Assembly (NCBI GenBank): GCA_025041175.1
Contig: JAKCFJ010000002.1
Coordinates: forward strand, 186,001 to 250,000
Reading direction: 5' to 3'
Source: Halobacteriales archaeon YIM A00010
GTDB lineage: Archaea; Halobacteriota; Halobacteria; Halobacteriales; Haloarculaceae
DNA length: 64,000 bases
The translations under genes and the position numbers were made by a program. Under the pieces are notes generated by a model that was not told the DNA's origin, made no database searches, and saw nothing but the letters and a program-made list of their open reading frames with translations. Below are positions 52,632-62,147 of the stretch, in pieces. Numbering within the stretch: the stretch's first letter is position 1; each line of letters opens with the position of its first letter.

Positions 52632-53012
52632 ATGAAACGCGTGATAAGCACGGAATCGGCGCCCGCCGCGGTCGGCGCGTACAGCCAGGCAACGACGAAC
52701 GGCGATGTCCTCTTCACTGCCGGGCAGCTCCCAATGACCGCCGACGGCGAGCTGCTGGACAACGAATCCGTCGCCGTCCAGACCGAGCGATCGCTGTCGA
52801 ACGTCGAGTCGATCCTCGAGGAGGAAGGACTCGATATGACCGACGTGCTCAAAGTGACCGTCTTCCTCGACGACATCGAGGATTTCGATGAGATGAACGG
52901 TGCCTACAGCGCGTTCTTTGAGCACGAACCGCCGGCCAGAAGCGCCATCGAAGTCGCAAACGTCCCGAAAGGCGCGGCCGTCGAGATCGAAGCCATCGCA
53001 ACGAACGACTGA
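52632..53012 (+). CDS. ridA: RidA-family enamine/imine deaminase
   Basis: The 126-residue protein is a full-length RidA (YjgF/UK114): AVGAYSQATTNGDVLFTAGQLPM, VTVFLDDIEDFDEMNGAYSAFF and PPARSAIEVANVPKGAAVEIEAIA contain the key Arg and Glu of the trimer interface. It hydrolyses reactive enamine/imine intermediates from PLP enzymes, or aminoacrylate from pyrimidine breakdown. It sits with purine/pyrimidine-type genes. Confidence 0.9.
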   Translation: MKRVISTESAPAAVGAYSQATTNGDVLFTAGQLPMTADGELLDNESVAVQTERSLSNVESILEEEGLDMTDVLKVTVFLDDIEDFDEMNGAYSAFFEHEPPARSAIEVANVPKGAAVEIEAIATND

Positions 53013-53135
53013 TTTTTTCGTCCCCGCGCACAGTGGGACCGTCGATCAGACAACCGAGTTGAAACACAGTTTGTGGCGTGTTTGTCGCCGGACAACATAT
53101 AAGGTGGTGTATGATATCCGTATTCACGTCACTAT

Positions 53136-54650
53136 ATGACAGGGGAGAGTAGCCGAGACGGCACCCCGACAGACGAATCGGTAGTGATCGAAGAGACGGA
53201 GACAGCGCCATCGGAGGCGGTTGGACGGTGGTTTGCCGCCTATTTCGGCTTCGAAGAACGCGGGACGGATCTCCGGACGGAGATCGTCGCCGGTGTGACG
53301 ACGTTTCTGACGATGTCGTACATCATCGTCGTCAATCCCGCGTTGCTCGCGGGCGTTCCGGGTGGGAAGCCCGGTATCGTCATGGCCGGTCATCCGCCGG
53401 CGGAGGTGCGACAGATGCTCGCCGTCACGACCATTTTAGCGGCGGCCGTGGCGATTTTCGTGATGGCGTTCTACGCGAACAGGCCCTTTGCCCAGGCACC
53501 CGGACTCGGGCTGAACGCTTTTTTCGCGTTCACGGTGGTCGGCACGCTCGGCATCTCGTGGCAAACGGGGTTGGCGGCGGTGGTGACCGAGGGCGTTCTG
53601 TTCATGGCGCTCACGGCGATCGGCGCGCGCAAACACGTCGTCGAGCTGTTTCCCCCACCGGTGAAGTTCTCGGTCGGCACCGGCATCGGGCTGTTTCTGG
53701 CCATTGTCGGATTGCAGGAGATGCGGGTCGTCGTCGCCGATCCGGAGTCGTTGGTAACGCTCGGGAGCATCGCGTCGGATCCCGTGGCGTTGCTCTCGGT
53801 GTTCGGTCTCTTTTTGACCCTCGCGCTGTACGCGAAGCGGGTTACGGGAGCGATCATCATTGGCATCCTCACAACGACGCTGGTCGGAATGGTTGTGACG
53901 CTAGCCGGCGTCTTGGAGCCGGGCGTCGTCGCGGCGGAGTTCGTCCGGAACGGTGGGTTCGATCTGGGCAGGATGGGTGGCGTCCAGTACGACATCACGC
54001 CGCTGTTCGGCGCGTTCATCGCCGGGTTCGAGGACGTCAACGGGCTCGTGTTTTCGTTGGTCATCTTCACGTTTTTCTTCGTGGACTTTTTCGACACGGC
54101 GGGGGCGCTCACCGGCGTCTCCCAAGCCGCGGGCTTTCTGGACGAGGACGGCAACCTTCCGGAGATCGAGAAACCGCTGATGGCCGACGCGGTCGGCACC
54201 ACCGTCGGAGGCGTTCTCGGAACGTCGACAGTCACCACCTACGTCGACTCGGCGACCGGTGTCAAGGAAGGCGGTCGCACGGGGATGACGGCGCTCGTCG
54301 TCGGGGTTCTGTTTCTGGCGGCGCTGGCGGTCGTGCCGCTGGTCGCTGCGATCCCGCTGTACGCTTCGCACATCGCGCTGGTGATCGTCGCGCTGTTGAT
54401 GTTGCAGAACGTGGCGGATATCGAGTGGAATGATCTCACCCACGCGGTTCCGGCCGGGATGACGATCCTGATCATGCCGCTGACGTTCTCCATCGCGTAC
54501 GGCATCGCCGCGGGCATCATCAGCTACCCGGTCGTGAAGGTCGCCCAAGGCGAGTGGCGCGACGTCAAAACCGGTCAGTGGCTGCTCGCAGCCGCGTTCG
54601 TCGTCTACTTCGGCGTCCGAACCAGCGGCCTCATGGGAATCGTTGGCTAA
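53136..54650 (+). CDS. NCS2-family purine permease (AzgA-like)
   Basis: The 504-residue protein has an acidic N-terminal tail and about 14 helices of the AzgA subgroup: EIVAGVTTFLTMSYIIVVNPALL, APGLGLNAFFAFTVV, FFFVDFFDTAGALTGVSQAAG and TSTVTTYVDSATGVKEGGRTG. AzgA-type transporters take up hypoxanthine, guanine or adenine with protons. The gene is convergent with a xanthine-dehydrogenase-type operon. Confidence 0.9.
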   Translation: MTGESSRDGTPTDESVVIEETETAPSEAVGRWFAAYFGFEERGTDLRTEIVAGVTTFLTMSYIIVVNPALLAGVPGGKPGIVMAGHPPAEVRQMLAVTTILAAAVAIFVMAFYANRPFAQAPGLGLNAFFAFTVVGTLGISWQTGLAAVVTEGVLFMALTAIGARKHVVELFPPPVKFSVGTGIGLFLAIVGLQEMRVVVADPESLVTLGSIASDPVALLSVFGLFLTLALYAKRVTGAIIIGILTTTLVGMVVTLAGVLEPGVVAAEFVRNGGFDLGRMGGVQYDITPLFGAFIAGFEDVNGLVFSLVIFTFFFVDFFDTAGALTGVSQAAGFLDEDGNLPEIEKPLMADAVGTTVGGVLGTSTVTTYVDSATGVKEGGRTGMTALVVGVLFLAALAVVPLVAAIPLYASHIALVIVALLMLQNVADIEWNDLTHAVPAGMTILIMPLTFSIAYGIAAGIISYPVVKVAQGEWRDVKTGQWLLAAAFVVYFGVRTSGLMGIVG

Positions 54651-54670
54651 TCACCCACCTTTTTCGTCCG

Positions 54671-54875
54671 CCACCTTTTTTCCGTTCGGGTGGCCTTCGG
54701 CCACCCTCACACAAAAAACGTGGGCGAAAAAAGGCCGCTCACTCGGCGAGACGGTCGCTCACTCCGCTCGCGCTGCGACTCGCCTGCTCCCACTCGCTCC
54801 GCTCGTGGGAACTTCGTTCGCGGTGAGTGTACTCACCGCTACCGCCTCCGCACCGCTCCGCACGGGAAACGTCTA
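54671..54875 (+). repeat. Dispersed non-coding element, copy 2
   Basis: Just after the NCS2 stop codon lies GCCACCTTTTTTCCG, then a strong hairpin GGGTGGCC, TTC, GGCCACCC, and ACAAAAAACGTGGGCG, matching the reverse complement of 47068-47221. This copy has an extra GC-rich stretch before the shared end (GGTGAGTGTACTCACCGC). It fills the space between two convergent genes. Confidence 0.75.
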
Positions 54876-54932
54876 CAGTGGGAGCGTTCGTCGGCTCTCA
54901 GCTGTTCACACAGCTGAGACGGCCACAAACGA

Positions 54933-57362
54933 CTACGGTTCGTCGAGCGCTCGTTTGATCTTTTCCGCGGTGATCGGCATGTCGGTGATCCGAACGCCGA
55001 CAGCCTCCCGAACCGCGTTGCTGAGCGCCGGCGGAACGGTGTTGGTGGGCACTTCGGCCACGGATTTCGCGCCGAACGGCCCGGTCGGCTCGTGGGTTTC
55101 GACGAGGATCGACTCGATCGGGGGTGACTCCGTGGCAGTCGGGAACGAATACTCCTCGTAGTCCCGTTGCTCGGCCCGGCCCTCGCTGTCGACGGTGATG
55201 CCCTCGTTGACCGCCATCTCGTAGCTCATGTGGTTTGCGCCCTCGATTTGGCCCTCGGCCATCTTGGGATTGATAGCGACGCCACAGTCGACGGCGACGA
55301 CCAGCTTGTTAACGTCGAACTCGCCGGTTTCCTCGTTCACCGTCACGTCAACGAACTGGGCGGCAAAGGGTGGCGGACTCTCTTCTGTCGAATGGGTTCC
55401 TTTCCCGAGGATGTGCTCGCGCGTCTCCTCGCCGTACACCGACTCGTAGCCGATCTCTTCGAGCGTCACGGACGCGCCCGTGCGATCGCTGTACACCTCG
55501 CTACCACAGGTGTCGAGCTGCTCGACCGGCTCATCGAGCATGTGCGATCCCCACTTGAGGATGCGTTCTTTGGCGTCCTCTGCGGCCTTCTTGACGGCCA
55601 TCCCGGAGATGTAGGTGGTCGAGGAGGCGTACGCCCCGTAATCGAACGGCGTGTTGTCGGTGTCGGACGTTTTGACGACCACGTCCGCAGGCGCACAGCC
55701 GAGCACTTCCGCAGCGATCTGGACGAACGCGGTGTCCGCGCCGGTGCCGATGTCGACGCCGCCGACCTGCAGGTGGAACGAGCCGTCCTCGTTCATCATG
55801 ATCTGGGCAGCGCCGAGTTCGTCGCCGGCCACGCCCGTTCCCTGGGCCGAAAGCGCCATACCGATCCCCCGGTGGAGCTGCTCCGCCGCCGGCTGTTCGA
55901 GATCGTCCCAGCCGACGGCCTCCTTCCCACGAGCGATGCACTCGTCCAGCCCGCACGAGCGGATGCGACGCTCTGCGCCCTCGCCGCCCATCATGCCCGC
56001 GATCGCGTCGAGATCGCCGACCTCCATGTAGTGATCCCGGCGGAACTCGATGGGATCGATCCCGAGATCGCGCGCCACCCTGTCGAGGTGGCCCTCCAGC
56101 GCGAGCGTGCCCTGTGGCGCACCGTAGCCCCGCATCGCGCCGGTCTGTGGCGTGTTGGTGTGAACGATGTCCGCCTCGAAGCGGACGTTCGGCACCTTCG
56201 AGTACAGCGGCAACGGTTTGCTGCCGACGTTGCCGGCGACGGTCATGCCGTGGCTCCCGTAGGCACCGGTGTTCGAGAGCGCGTACAGCTCGATGGCCTC
56301 GATCGTCCCGTCCGCAGTGACCGCTGACCGGGCGCGCACCCGCATCGGGTGGCGCGAGCGCATCGCGCCGAACTCCTCCTCGCGCGTGGCCTCGTACAAC
56401 ACCGGCCGACTGGCAGCCAGCGACAGGGCGAGTGCGATCGGCTCGACCACCATCGCCTGCTTGCCGCCGAACCCTCCGCCGACGCGGGGTTTCTTCACAC
56501 GGACGTCCCTGATGGGAACGTCGAACAGGTGGGCGAGCTGGCGGCGCGTGTGGTTTGGCACCTGCGTGCTGGTGATGAGTACGTGGCGCTCGTCCTCGTC
56601 GGTGTAGGCCAGTGTCGTGTGCTTCTCGACCTGGGCGTGAGACTGGCGGATGGTCGACCACTCGCTCTCGTGGACGTGCACGTCCTCTCGCTCGGTTGCC
56701 GCCGCCACCTCGCCAATCTTGCCCTCGATGTGGGCCATCCGATTGCGCGCGTAGTCGTGGCCAACGATCTCGTTGTCGACCTCATCCGCCCCGAACAGCC
56801 GGGGTGCGTCCTCGCTGAACGCCGCCTCGGGATCGACCACGTGGTCGTGCTCCTCGTATTCGATCTCGATGGCCGCAGCCGCCTCCTCTGCGGTTTCCTC
56901 GTCCACAGCGGCGACAGCGGCGACCGGATCGCCGACGTACCGGACGTGTTCGTTCAGGACTCGCATGTCCCACGGACTGGGCTCGGGGTAGGACTGGCCC
57001 GCGCTCGTGTACTTCGCGTCGGGAACCGCCTCGTCGTCGGGGGTGATGACTGCACAAACGCCGTCCATCGCTTTCGCCGCGCTCGCGTCGATGTCCACCA
57101 CGTTCCCGTGGGGGATCTCGCTCCGGACCACCTTCGCGCGGGCCAGTTCCGGAAACCGCTCGTCGTAGTCAGCGGTGTATTTCGCCTGGCCGGTGACGAG
57201 CTTCCGGTCGTCGACCTTCTCGGCCGGTTGGGAGACGCTGGTGCGCTCCTCGGGCGAGAGGTCGTTGTTCTCCTGCTCGTCCCACTCCAAGGGATGCTCG
57301 GCGTCGTCGGGAGCGCGTGGCGTCGCGGTGCCGCCGTCGGGGACGCCGTCGCGGTCAGTCAC
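54933..57362 (-). CDS. Xanthine-dehydrogenase-type molybdopterin subunit
   Basis: The catalytic subunit of a molybdenum hydroxylase, about 809 residues. It contains RLFGADEV, QVPNHTRRQLAHLFDVP, GGGFGGKQAMVVEPIA (molybdopterin binding), MRGYGAPQGTLALEGHLD and GPFGAKSVAEVPTNTV with the catalytic Glu of the GxGE region. It oxidises purines or related heterocycles. I place the start at GTG (57362) because GGAGGTGA lies just before it and it overlaps the small subunit by only 8 bases; an ATG 10 codons upstream would give a 38-base overlap. The FAD subunit expected for this family is not in the window. Confidence 0.87.
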   Translation of the reverse strand: MTDRDGVPDGGTATPRAPDDAEHPLEWDEQENNDLSPEERTSVSQPAEKVDDRKLVTGQAKYTADYDERFPELARAKVVRSEIPHGNVVDIDASAAKAMDGVCAVITPDDEAVPDAKYTSAGQSYPEPSPWDMRVLNEHVRYVGDPVAAVAAVDEETAEEAAAAIEIEYEEHDHVVDPEAAFSEDAPRLFGADEVDNEIVGHDYARNRMAHIEGKIGEVAAATEREDVHVHESEWSTIRQSHAQVEKHTTLAYTDEDERHVLITSTQVPNHTRRQLAHLFDVPIRDVRVKKPRVGGGFGGKQAMVVEPIALALSLAASRPVLYEATREEEFGAMRSRHPMRVRARSAVTADGTIEAIELYALSNTGAYGSHGMTVAGNVGSKPLPLYSKVPNVRFEADIVHTNTPQTGAMRGYGAPQGTLALEGHLDRVARDLGIDPIEFRRDHYMEVGDLDAIAGMMGGEGAERRIRSCGLDECIARGKEAVGWDDLEQPAAEQLHRGIGMALSAQGTGVAGDELGAAQIMMNEDGSFHLQVGGVDIGTGADTAFVQIAAEVLGCAPADVVVKTSDTDNTPFDYGAYASSTTYISGMAVKKAAEDAKERILKWGSHMLDEPVEQLDTCGSEVYSDRTGASVTLEEIGYESVYGEETREHILGKGTHSTEESPPPFAAQFVDVTVNEETGEFDVNKLVVAVDCGVAINPKMAEGQIEGANHMSYEMAVNEGITVDSEGRAEQRDYEEYSFPTATESPPIESILVETHEPTGPFGAKSVAEVPTNTVPPALSNAVREAVGVRITDMPITAEKIKRALDEP

Positions 57363-57891
57363 GGCGCTCACCTCCGCTGTCGAGCGTGCCACCGTCGGTC
57401 ATGGCAGTCGACTCTTCGATCCCAGCCGAGTCGTTCCGAAGCCGCTGGGCTGCGTCGAGGACCGCCTCGACGGGCTTTTGATAGCCAGTACACCGACAGA
57501 CGACGTCGTCGATCGCCTCCCGAACCTCCTGCTCGCTGGGATCGGTGGTTTCTGCGAGGAGCTGTTTGGTCTGCATGATCATGCCCGGGATGCAAAAGCC
57601 ACACTGGACGGCCAAGTGGTCGACAAAGGCCTGTTGGATCGGGTGCAAGTCGCCCTGTGACCCCAGAGCCTCGATCGTCTCGATCTCGCTTCCGGCCACC
57701 GACGCCATCGATAGCCCACACGCCATCCGCGCCTCGCCATCGATAATGACGGTCGAGGCGCCACAGACGCCACCATCACAACCACACTTGACTCCCTTGT
57801 ACCCCGCCGCGCGGAGAGTCGACGCCACGTCCGCGTCGGCGTCGGCTTCGATACGCTTCCGTTCACCGTTTACTGTAAGGGTATACTTCAC
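57355..57891 (-). CDS. Molybdenum hydroxylase [2Fe-2S] subunit
   Basis: The 178-residue protein holds two iron-sulfur clusters: plant-type ferredoxin Cys36, Cys38, Cys43 and Cys58 (KCGCDGGVCGAS...C) and the helical cluster with Cys97, Cys100, Cys132 and Cys134 (QCGFC, CRC). It passes electrons from the molybdenum centre to a flavin or other acceptor. It is promoter-proximal; TATA-like ACATATATGT lies about 55 bases upstream, shared with the divergent F420 reductase. Confidence 0.9.
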   Translation of the reverse strand: MKYTLTVNGERKRIEADADADVASTLRAAGYKGVKCGCDGGVCGASTVIIDGEARMACGLSMASVAGSEIETIEALGSQGDLHPIQQAFVDHLAVQCGFCIPGMIMQTKQLLAETTDPSEQEVREAIDDVVCRCTGYQKPVEAVLDAAQRLRNDSAGIEESTAMTDGGTLDSGGERRD

Positions 57892-58055
57892 ACTGATTCA
57901 CTCCGTTGTCGCGTCGTCCGTGAATTGCGTGATTGACACACATATATGTATGGGGGATTGGCACCGCGCGCCACAGACGGCCGGGAGCGACGGCGAACGG
58001 CCTACTGGGGGACGGAGAGGGATACGTCTTTGAGGGAGCGGTCCTCACGTGGGGT

Positions 58056-58721
58056 ATGGAGATCGCACTCCTCGGCGGAACAGGTGACATCGGCGAAGGA
58101 CTCGCGCTGCGCTGGGCACGGGACACGGACCACACCGTCGTCGTCGGCTCCCGCGATCCCGACAAAGCGGCGCGCAGGGCGGACGACTACGGAACGCTGC
58201 TCAGCGAGCGCGGCGTCGATCACGACGTGGATGGGCTGGGCAACGAGGCGGCCACGGAGAACGCTGACGTGGTCGTTCTCAGCGTTCCACCCGAATACGC
58301 CGTCTCGACCGTCGAAACGGTGTCGGACGGACTCGCGGACACCGTGCTCGTCAGCCCCGCAGCGAGCATGGACCGCGACGCGGCCGGGTTCCACGCGACC
58401 CCGCCCGAGGACGGATCGGTCGCCCAAGCCGTCGCCGCGGCTGCACCCGAGGGCGTTCCGGTGGTCGGCGCGTTCCAGAACCTCGCTGCCGGCGCACTCA
58501 GTGATTTGGACGCCGAGATCGAAACCGACACCGTGGTGACTGGCGACGATCCCGACGCCACGGCGCTCGTGCGGTCGCTCGCCGAGGAGATTCACGGACT
58601 GCGAGCGCTCGATGGGGGACCGCTCGCGGTGACGGCGCTCGTCGAAAGCGTGACGCCGCTGTTGATCAACCTCGCAATGAACAACGAGAGCATGCACGAT
58701 CTCGGCGTCCGGTTCCAGTAG
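58056..58721 (+). CDS. npdG: NADPH-dependent F420 reductase
   Basis: The 221-residue protein has MEIALLGGTGDIGEGLALRWARDTDH, a Rossmann motif of the NpdG family, VVVLSVPPEYAVSTVE, and a C-terminal substrate part (DGGPLAVTALVESVTPLLINLA). NpdG transfers hydride between NADPH and coenzyme F420, present in haloarchaea. The ATG is chosen as the last in-frame start before the motif. It is divergent from the hydroxylase genes. Confidence 0.85.
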   Translation: MEIALLGGTGDIGEGLALRWARDTDHTVVVGSRDPDKAARRADDYGTLLSERGVDHDVDGLGNEAATENADVVVLSVPPEYAVSTVETVSDGLADTVLVSPAASMDRDAAGFHATPPEDGSVAQAVAAAAPEGVPVVGAFQNLAAGALSDLDAEIETDTVVTGDDPDATALVRSLAEEIHGLRALDGGPLAVTALVESVTPLLINLAMNNESMHDLGVRFQ

Positions 58722-58813
58722 CTGATTCTCAACCCATCTGTGCCAGACGTATCGAGAAGTTCACTCGTGATGAGGGGTGGCCCGAGTGGAACGTCCGGCT
58801 GCTCGGTCGGCGG

Positions 58814-60142
58814 CTACGGCTTGAGTTTTTGTGCGGCTTCTCGCGCGTCTTCGAGGTCGAGATCGATGGCGTTCGCCTGGCTCCGGATTTTCTCGGCGTC
58901 CGCGGTCGTGAGTTCGCCCTCGCGCATGAGGACGTTCCCGTCGACCATCGAGAACTCCACGTCGTCGCCGTGGGCCGCGAACACCAGGTGGGAAAGCACG
59001 TCGTGCAGCGGCGTGGCGCGGGTACACTCAGCCGTAACGCCGACGATGTCCGCGCGCCACCCCTCCCGAAGCGCGCCCAGCCGCTCGAAGCCGGCGGCGT
59101 TGGCCCCGTTGATCGTCGCCATCTCGAAGATGTCGCGCGCCGGCGTCGCCGTCGGGTCGAGCCGGTCGACCTTCTGGAGCAGGCTCGCCTGGCGCATCTC
59201 GGTGAACGGATCGAGCGTGTTGTTACACGGCGGGCCATCGTTCCCGAGCGCCACGTTGATGTCCCGGTCGAGGTAGTCCCACACCGGTGCGATGCCCGAA
59301 GCGAGTTTCATGTTCGAGGACGGGCAGTGTGTGACGTGCGTTCCGGTTTCCGCGAGCACCTCGCGCTCGGACTCGTCGGTCCACACACAGTGGGCGAGCA
59401 CGACGTCCTCGCCGGTGAGACCCACCTCGTCGAGCCAATGGATGTTCCGCATGCCGGTGTCGCTTTCGACGGTTTCGATCTCGCTTCGGTTCTCGCTCGC
59501 GTGGGTGTGAATGCGGACGCCGTCGTAGGCGTCCGCGATCTCCCGCGCGCCCCGAAGACAGTCCTCGGTACAGGAGACCGCGAATCGGGGCGTGACGGCG
59601 TACCGGATGCGGTCCTCGAACGAGCCGTGGTACTTCCGTACGAGACGCTCGCTTTCCGCCAACGCCCGGTCGGTATCCTCTAGCAGCCCGTCGGGTGATC
59701 GCCGGTCCATCATGACCTTCCCGAGAACGGCGCGAACGCCCATCTCGCCGGCCGCCTCGAACGCCCGATCCGCGTGGGCGACCGACAGGTGGTCAATGGC
59801 GGTGGTGGTGCCGCTCTCGATCAGTTCGAGATAGCCCAGCTTGGCCGCGGTCTCCATTTCTCCGGCCGTGAGCGACTCCTCCATCGGGAGGATGTAATCG
59901 AACAGCCAATCGAGAAGCTCAGTGTCGTCGGCGATCCCCCGTCCGAGGCTCTGGACGGAGTGGACGTGCCCGCCGACCAGCCCCGGCATGAGGATACCGT
60001 ACTCCTCTTCGCGGTGGTCGGGGTACTGGTCGACCATCTCCTCGCGGTCGCCGACCGCCTCGATCTGTGCGTCACGCACGACGACGCTCCCGTCGTGGAC
60101 GATCGTCGACGAATCGACGACGATGATCCCCGATAGTATCAT
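58814..60142 (-). CDS. Amidohydrolase, guanine deaminase/TrzA type
   Basis: The 442-residue protein is a metal-dependent amidohydrolase with HVHS for the first ligand pair, HTHASE, AHCVW and GNDGPPCNN with the final Asp. Segments like LMPGLVGGHVHSVQSLGRGIADDTELLDWL, IESGTTTAIDH and THVTHCPSSNMKLASG match the guanine/SAH/5'-deoxyadenosine deaminase group. With a purine permease and hydroxylase nearby, guanine deamination to xanthine is a good guess. Isoform specificity is not visible. Confidence 0.82.
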   Translation of the reverse strand: MILSGIIVVDSSTIVHDGSVVVRDAQIEAVGDREEMVDQYPDHREEEYGILMPGLVGGHVHSVQSLGRGIADDTELLDWLFDYILPMEESLTAGEMETAAKLGYLELIESGTTTAIDHLSVAHADRAFEAAGEMGVRAVLGKVMMDRRSPDGLLEDTDRALAESERLVRKYHGSFEDRIRYAVTPRFAVSCTEDCLRGAREIADAYDGVRIHTHASENRSEIETVESDTGMRNIHWLDEVGLTGEDVVLAHCVWTDESEREVLAETGTHVTHCPSSNMKLASGIAPVWDYLDRDINVALGNDGPPCNNTLDPFTEMRQASLLQKVDRLDPTATPARDIFEMATINGANAAGFERLGALREGWRADIVGVTAECTRATPLHDVLSHLVFAAHGDDVEFSMVDGNVLMREGELTTADAEKIRSQANAIDLDLEDAREAAQKLKP

Positions 60143-60429
60143 ACCAACTCGGGTATGTCCACGCTCCGTATAAAGTCTTGTTCCACCGGGGGCGTGCTAC
60201 CGCTGACGGTTCGAGCAGGACGGCGTCCCGATCGAAAGAGCCACCGTACTGATGTGCCACAGATCCACAGTCGTGATCGATCCGTGTCACACGTGCCAGA
60301 GCACCAGCACACTCCCCACGGCAGGCGTGGGTTTATACGGGACCTCGATCACCTACCGACTGCCGCTAGCCAGACTCACGACACCGGCTCACAGCCGGAG
60401 AACGCACGACGGCTAGCCCGGAGACAACC

Positions 60430-62142
60430 ATGTACGGACGACGCTTAGCGACGATCGAAGAGATCATCACACTCGTCAGCCCGGATAGCGACGACGAACT
60501 CGCGACGCTCGAAGCGTGGGCCACGGAGCGGGATCTTCCCGTCACCACGGTCGAGGTCGGCGGCGACATCGAGAACGTCTACGACGACGGCACCGAATAC
60601 CTCGGGGTCACGCTCGGGGGTGACGGCACGTATCTCGAAGGCGTCCGGCAGTTCAGCCCGCGTGAAATCCCGTTGTTGGGTGTCAACGCCGGGACGCTCG
60701 CGTTCCTGGCGAGCGTCTCGCCCGACGATCTGCGGGCGGCCCTCGACGAGGTGGTCCGCGGACAGGCCGTGGTCGACGAGCGCCAACAGCTCCGCGTCGA
60801 AGCCGAGGGACTCGACTCCACTGGTATCAACGACGTGATGGTCGAGCCGGAACCACCGGAGAACCCCCACGACCGGAAGATCGCTCGCCTCCAGGCGTTC
60901 GTCGACGGCGAGTACGTCGGCGAATACGAGGGCAGCGGTGTCGCGGTGTCGACGCCGACCGGCTCGACGGGCGTCGCGCTGTCGGCCAACGGCCCGATCC
61001 ACCACCCGAAAAACAATGCTTCGCTCCAGATCGTTCCCCTGCACACCCACACGATGGGCGTGCGACCGCTCGTCGTCGACGCCGACACCGAGATCGAGAT
61101 CGTTGCTGGCGCGCCAGCGAGCCTGCTGGTCGACGGCGGACGCGCTCACACGCGCCTCGCTACCGACGATGTCGTCACCGTTCGGGGGTCGGACACCTCC
61201 GCGCTCGTCGTCAACACGAGCTACGACGACGACTTCCTCACCTCCGTGTCGGAGAAGCTCGGGTGGGGGATCCGAGAGGACCGCCACGACACCGGCAAAG
61301 ACGGCGTGACCGCCACCGCGGCGGATCGAGGCGAGTCGACCGCGCATCGCGCCCGTGCAGTGGCACAGGAAGCCGCCAGAGCCGCGGGACAGCCGTTGCT
61401 CGAACTCCACGGGGAGACCGAATCGATCGAGTACAAATCCAACAAAGCGGACATCGTCACCGAGGCCGACTACAAGGCGGACAACATCATCACGACCGCC
61501 ATCGCAAACGAGTTCCCCGACCACGGCATCCGATCGGAGGAGAGCGAGTCGGTCGCCGGCGAGAGCCGGTACACGTGGCTCGTCGATCCCCTCGACGGAA
61601 CGGGGAACTTCGCCCACGGGAACCCCAACTACGCCGTCTCGATCGCGCTGCTCGAAGACGATCGGCCCGTGATGGGCGTCGTGTACGCCCCTGAGACCGA
61701 CGAGATGTTCAGCGCTGTCCGCGGGGAGCAAGCGGTGCTCAACGGCGTGGGGATCTCGACGACCGACCGGACGTTGCTCGATGAGTGCATGCTCCTCTCG
61801 GGGTACGATCCCGACGGGGCGTTCCTCACCCACTGCTACCGCGAAACGCGCGGCGTCCGGCGGCTCGGTTCGGCCGCGATGAACCTCTGCTACCTCGCGT
61901 CCGGAAGTGCGGACGCCGCGTGGGAGTACGACACCCATCCGTGGGATGTCGCGGCCGGAGTCGTGATCGCTCGAGCCGCCGGCGCAACGATCACCAGCGC
62001 CGACGGTAGCCCCTACGATCCGCTCGCCGAGGCGTCGCGCACCGAACTCATCGGATCGAACGGCGCGGTCCACGACACCCTGCTGGACCACATCGCAGAC
62101 GAACAGGAACTGCAAGTGACCGAACCAGGAACCGCCGACTGA
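60430..62142 (+). CDS. NAD kinase fused to inositol-monophosphatase-type phosphatase
   Basis: The 570-residue protein joins a NAD kinase (residues 1-275: GGDGT at 63-67, TPTGSTGVALSANG at 175-188, FVDGEYVGEYEG) with an IMPase-type phosphatase (about 305-560: SEESESVAG, WLVDPLDGTGNFAHG at 383-397, HPWDVAAGVVIARAAGA). Such fusions can both make NADP and remove its 2'-phosphate, as known for a methanogen enzyme; there the phosphatase domain comes first, here it is last. Both active-site signatures are intact. It starts at ATG after a GC-rich leader. Confidence 0.87.
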   Translation: MYGRRLATIEEIITLVSPDSDDELATLEAWATERDLPVTTVEVGGDIENVYDDGTEYLGVTLGGDGTYLEGVRQFSPREIPLLGVNAGTLAFLASVSPDDLRAALDEVVRGQAVVDERQQLRVEAEGLDSTGINDVMVEPEPPENPHDRKIARLQAFVDGEYVGEYEGSGVAVSTPTGSTGVALSANGPIHHPKNNASLQIVPLHTHTMGVRPLVVDADTEIEIVAGAPASLLVDGGRAHTRLATDDVVTVRGSDTSALVVNTSYDDDFLTSVSEKLGWGIREDRHDTGKDGVTATAADRGESTAHRARAVAQEAARAAGQPLLELHGETESIEYKSNKADIVTEADYKADNIITTAIANEFPDHGIRSEESESVAGESRYTWLVDPLDGTGNFAHGNPNYAVSIALLEDDRPVMGVVYAPETDEMFSAVRGEQAVLNGVGISTTDRTLLDECMLLSGYDPDGAFLTHCYRETRGVRRLGSAAMNLCYLASGSADAAWEYDTHPWDVAAGVVIARAAGATITSADGSPYDPLAEASRTELIGSNGAVHDTLLDHIADEQELQVTEPGTAD

Positions 62143-62147
62143 GGGGG

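Noticed and set aside
60445-62115. Long open frame antisense to the NAD kinase fusion
   Set aside because: No domain, low-complexity Arg/Val/Gly content, and the opposite strand encodes two intact enzyme domains.
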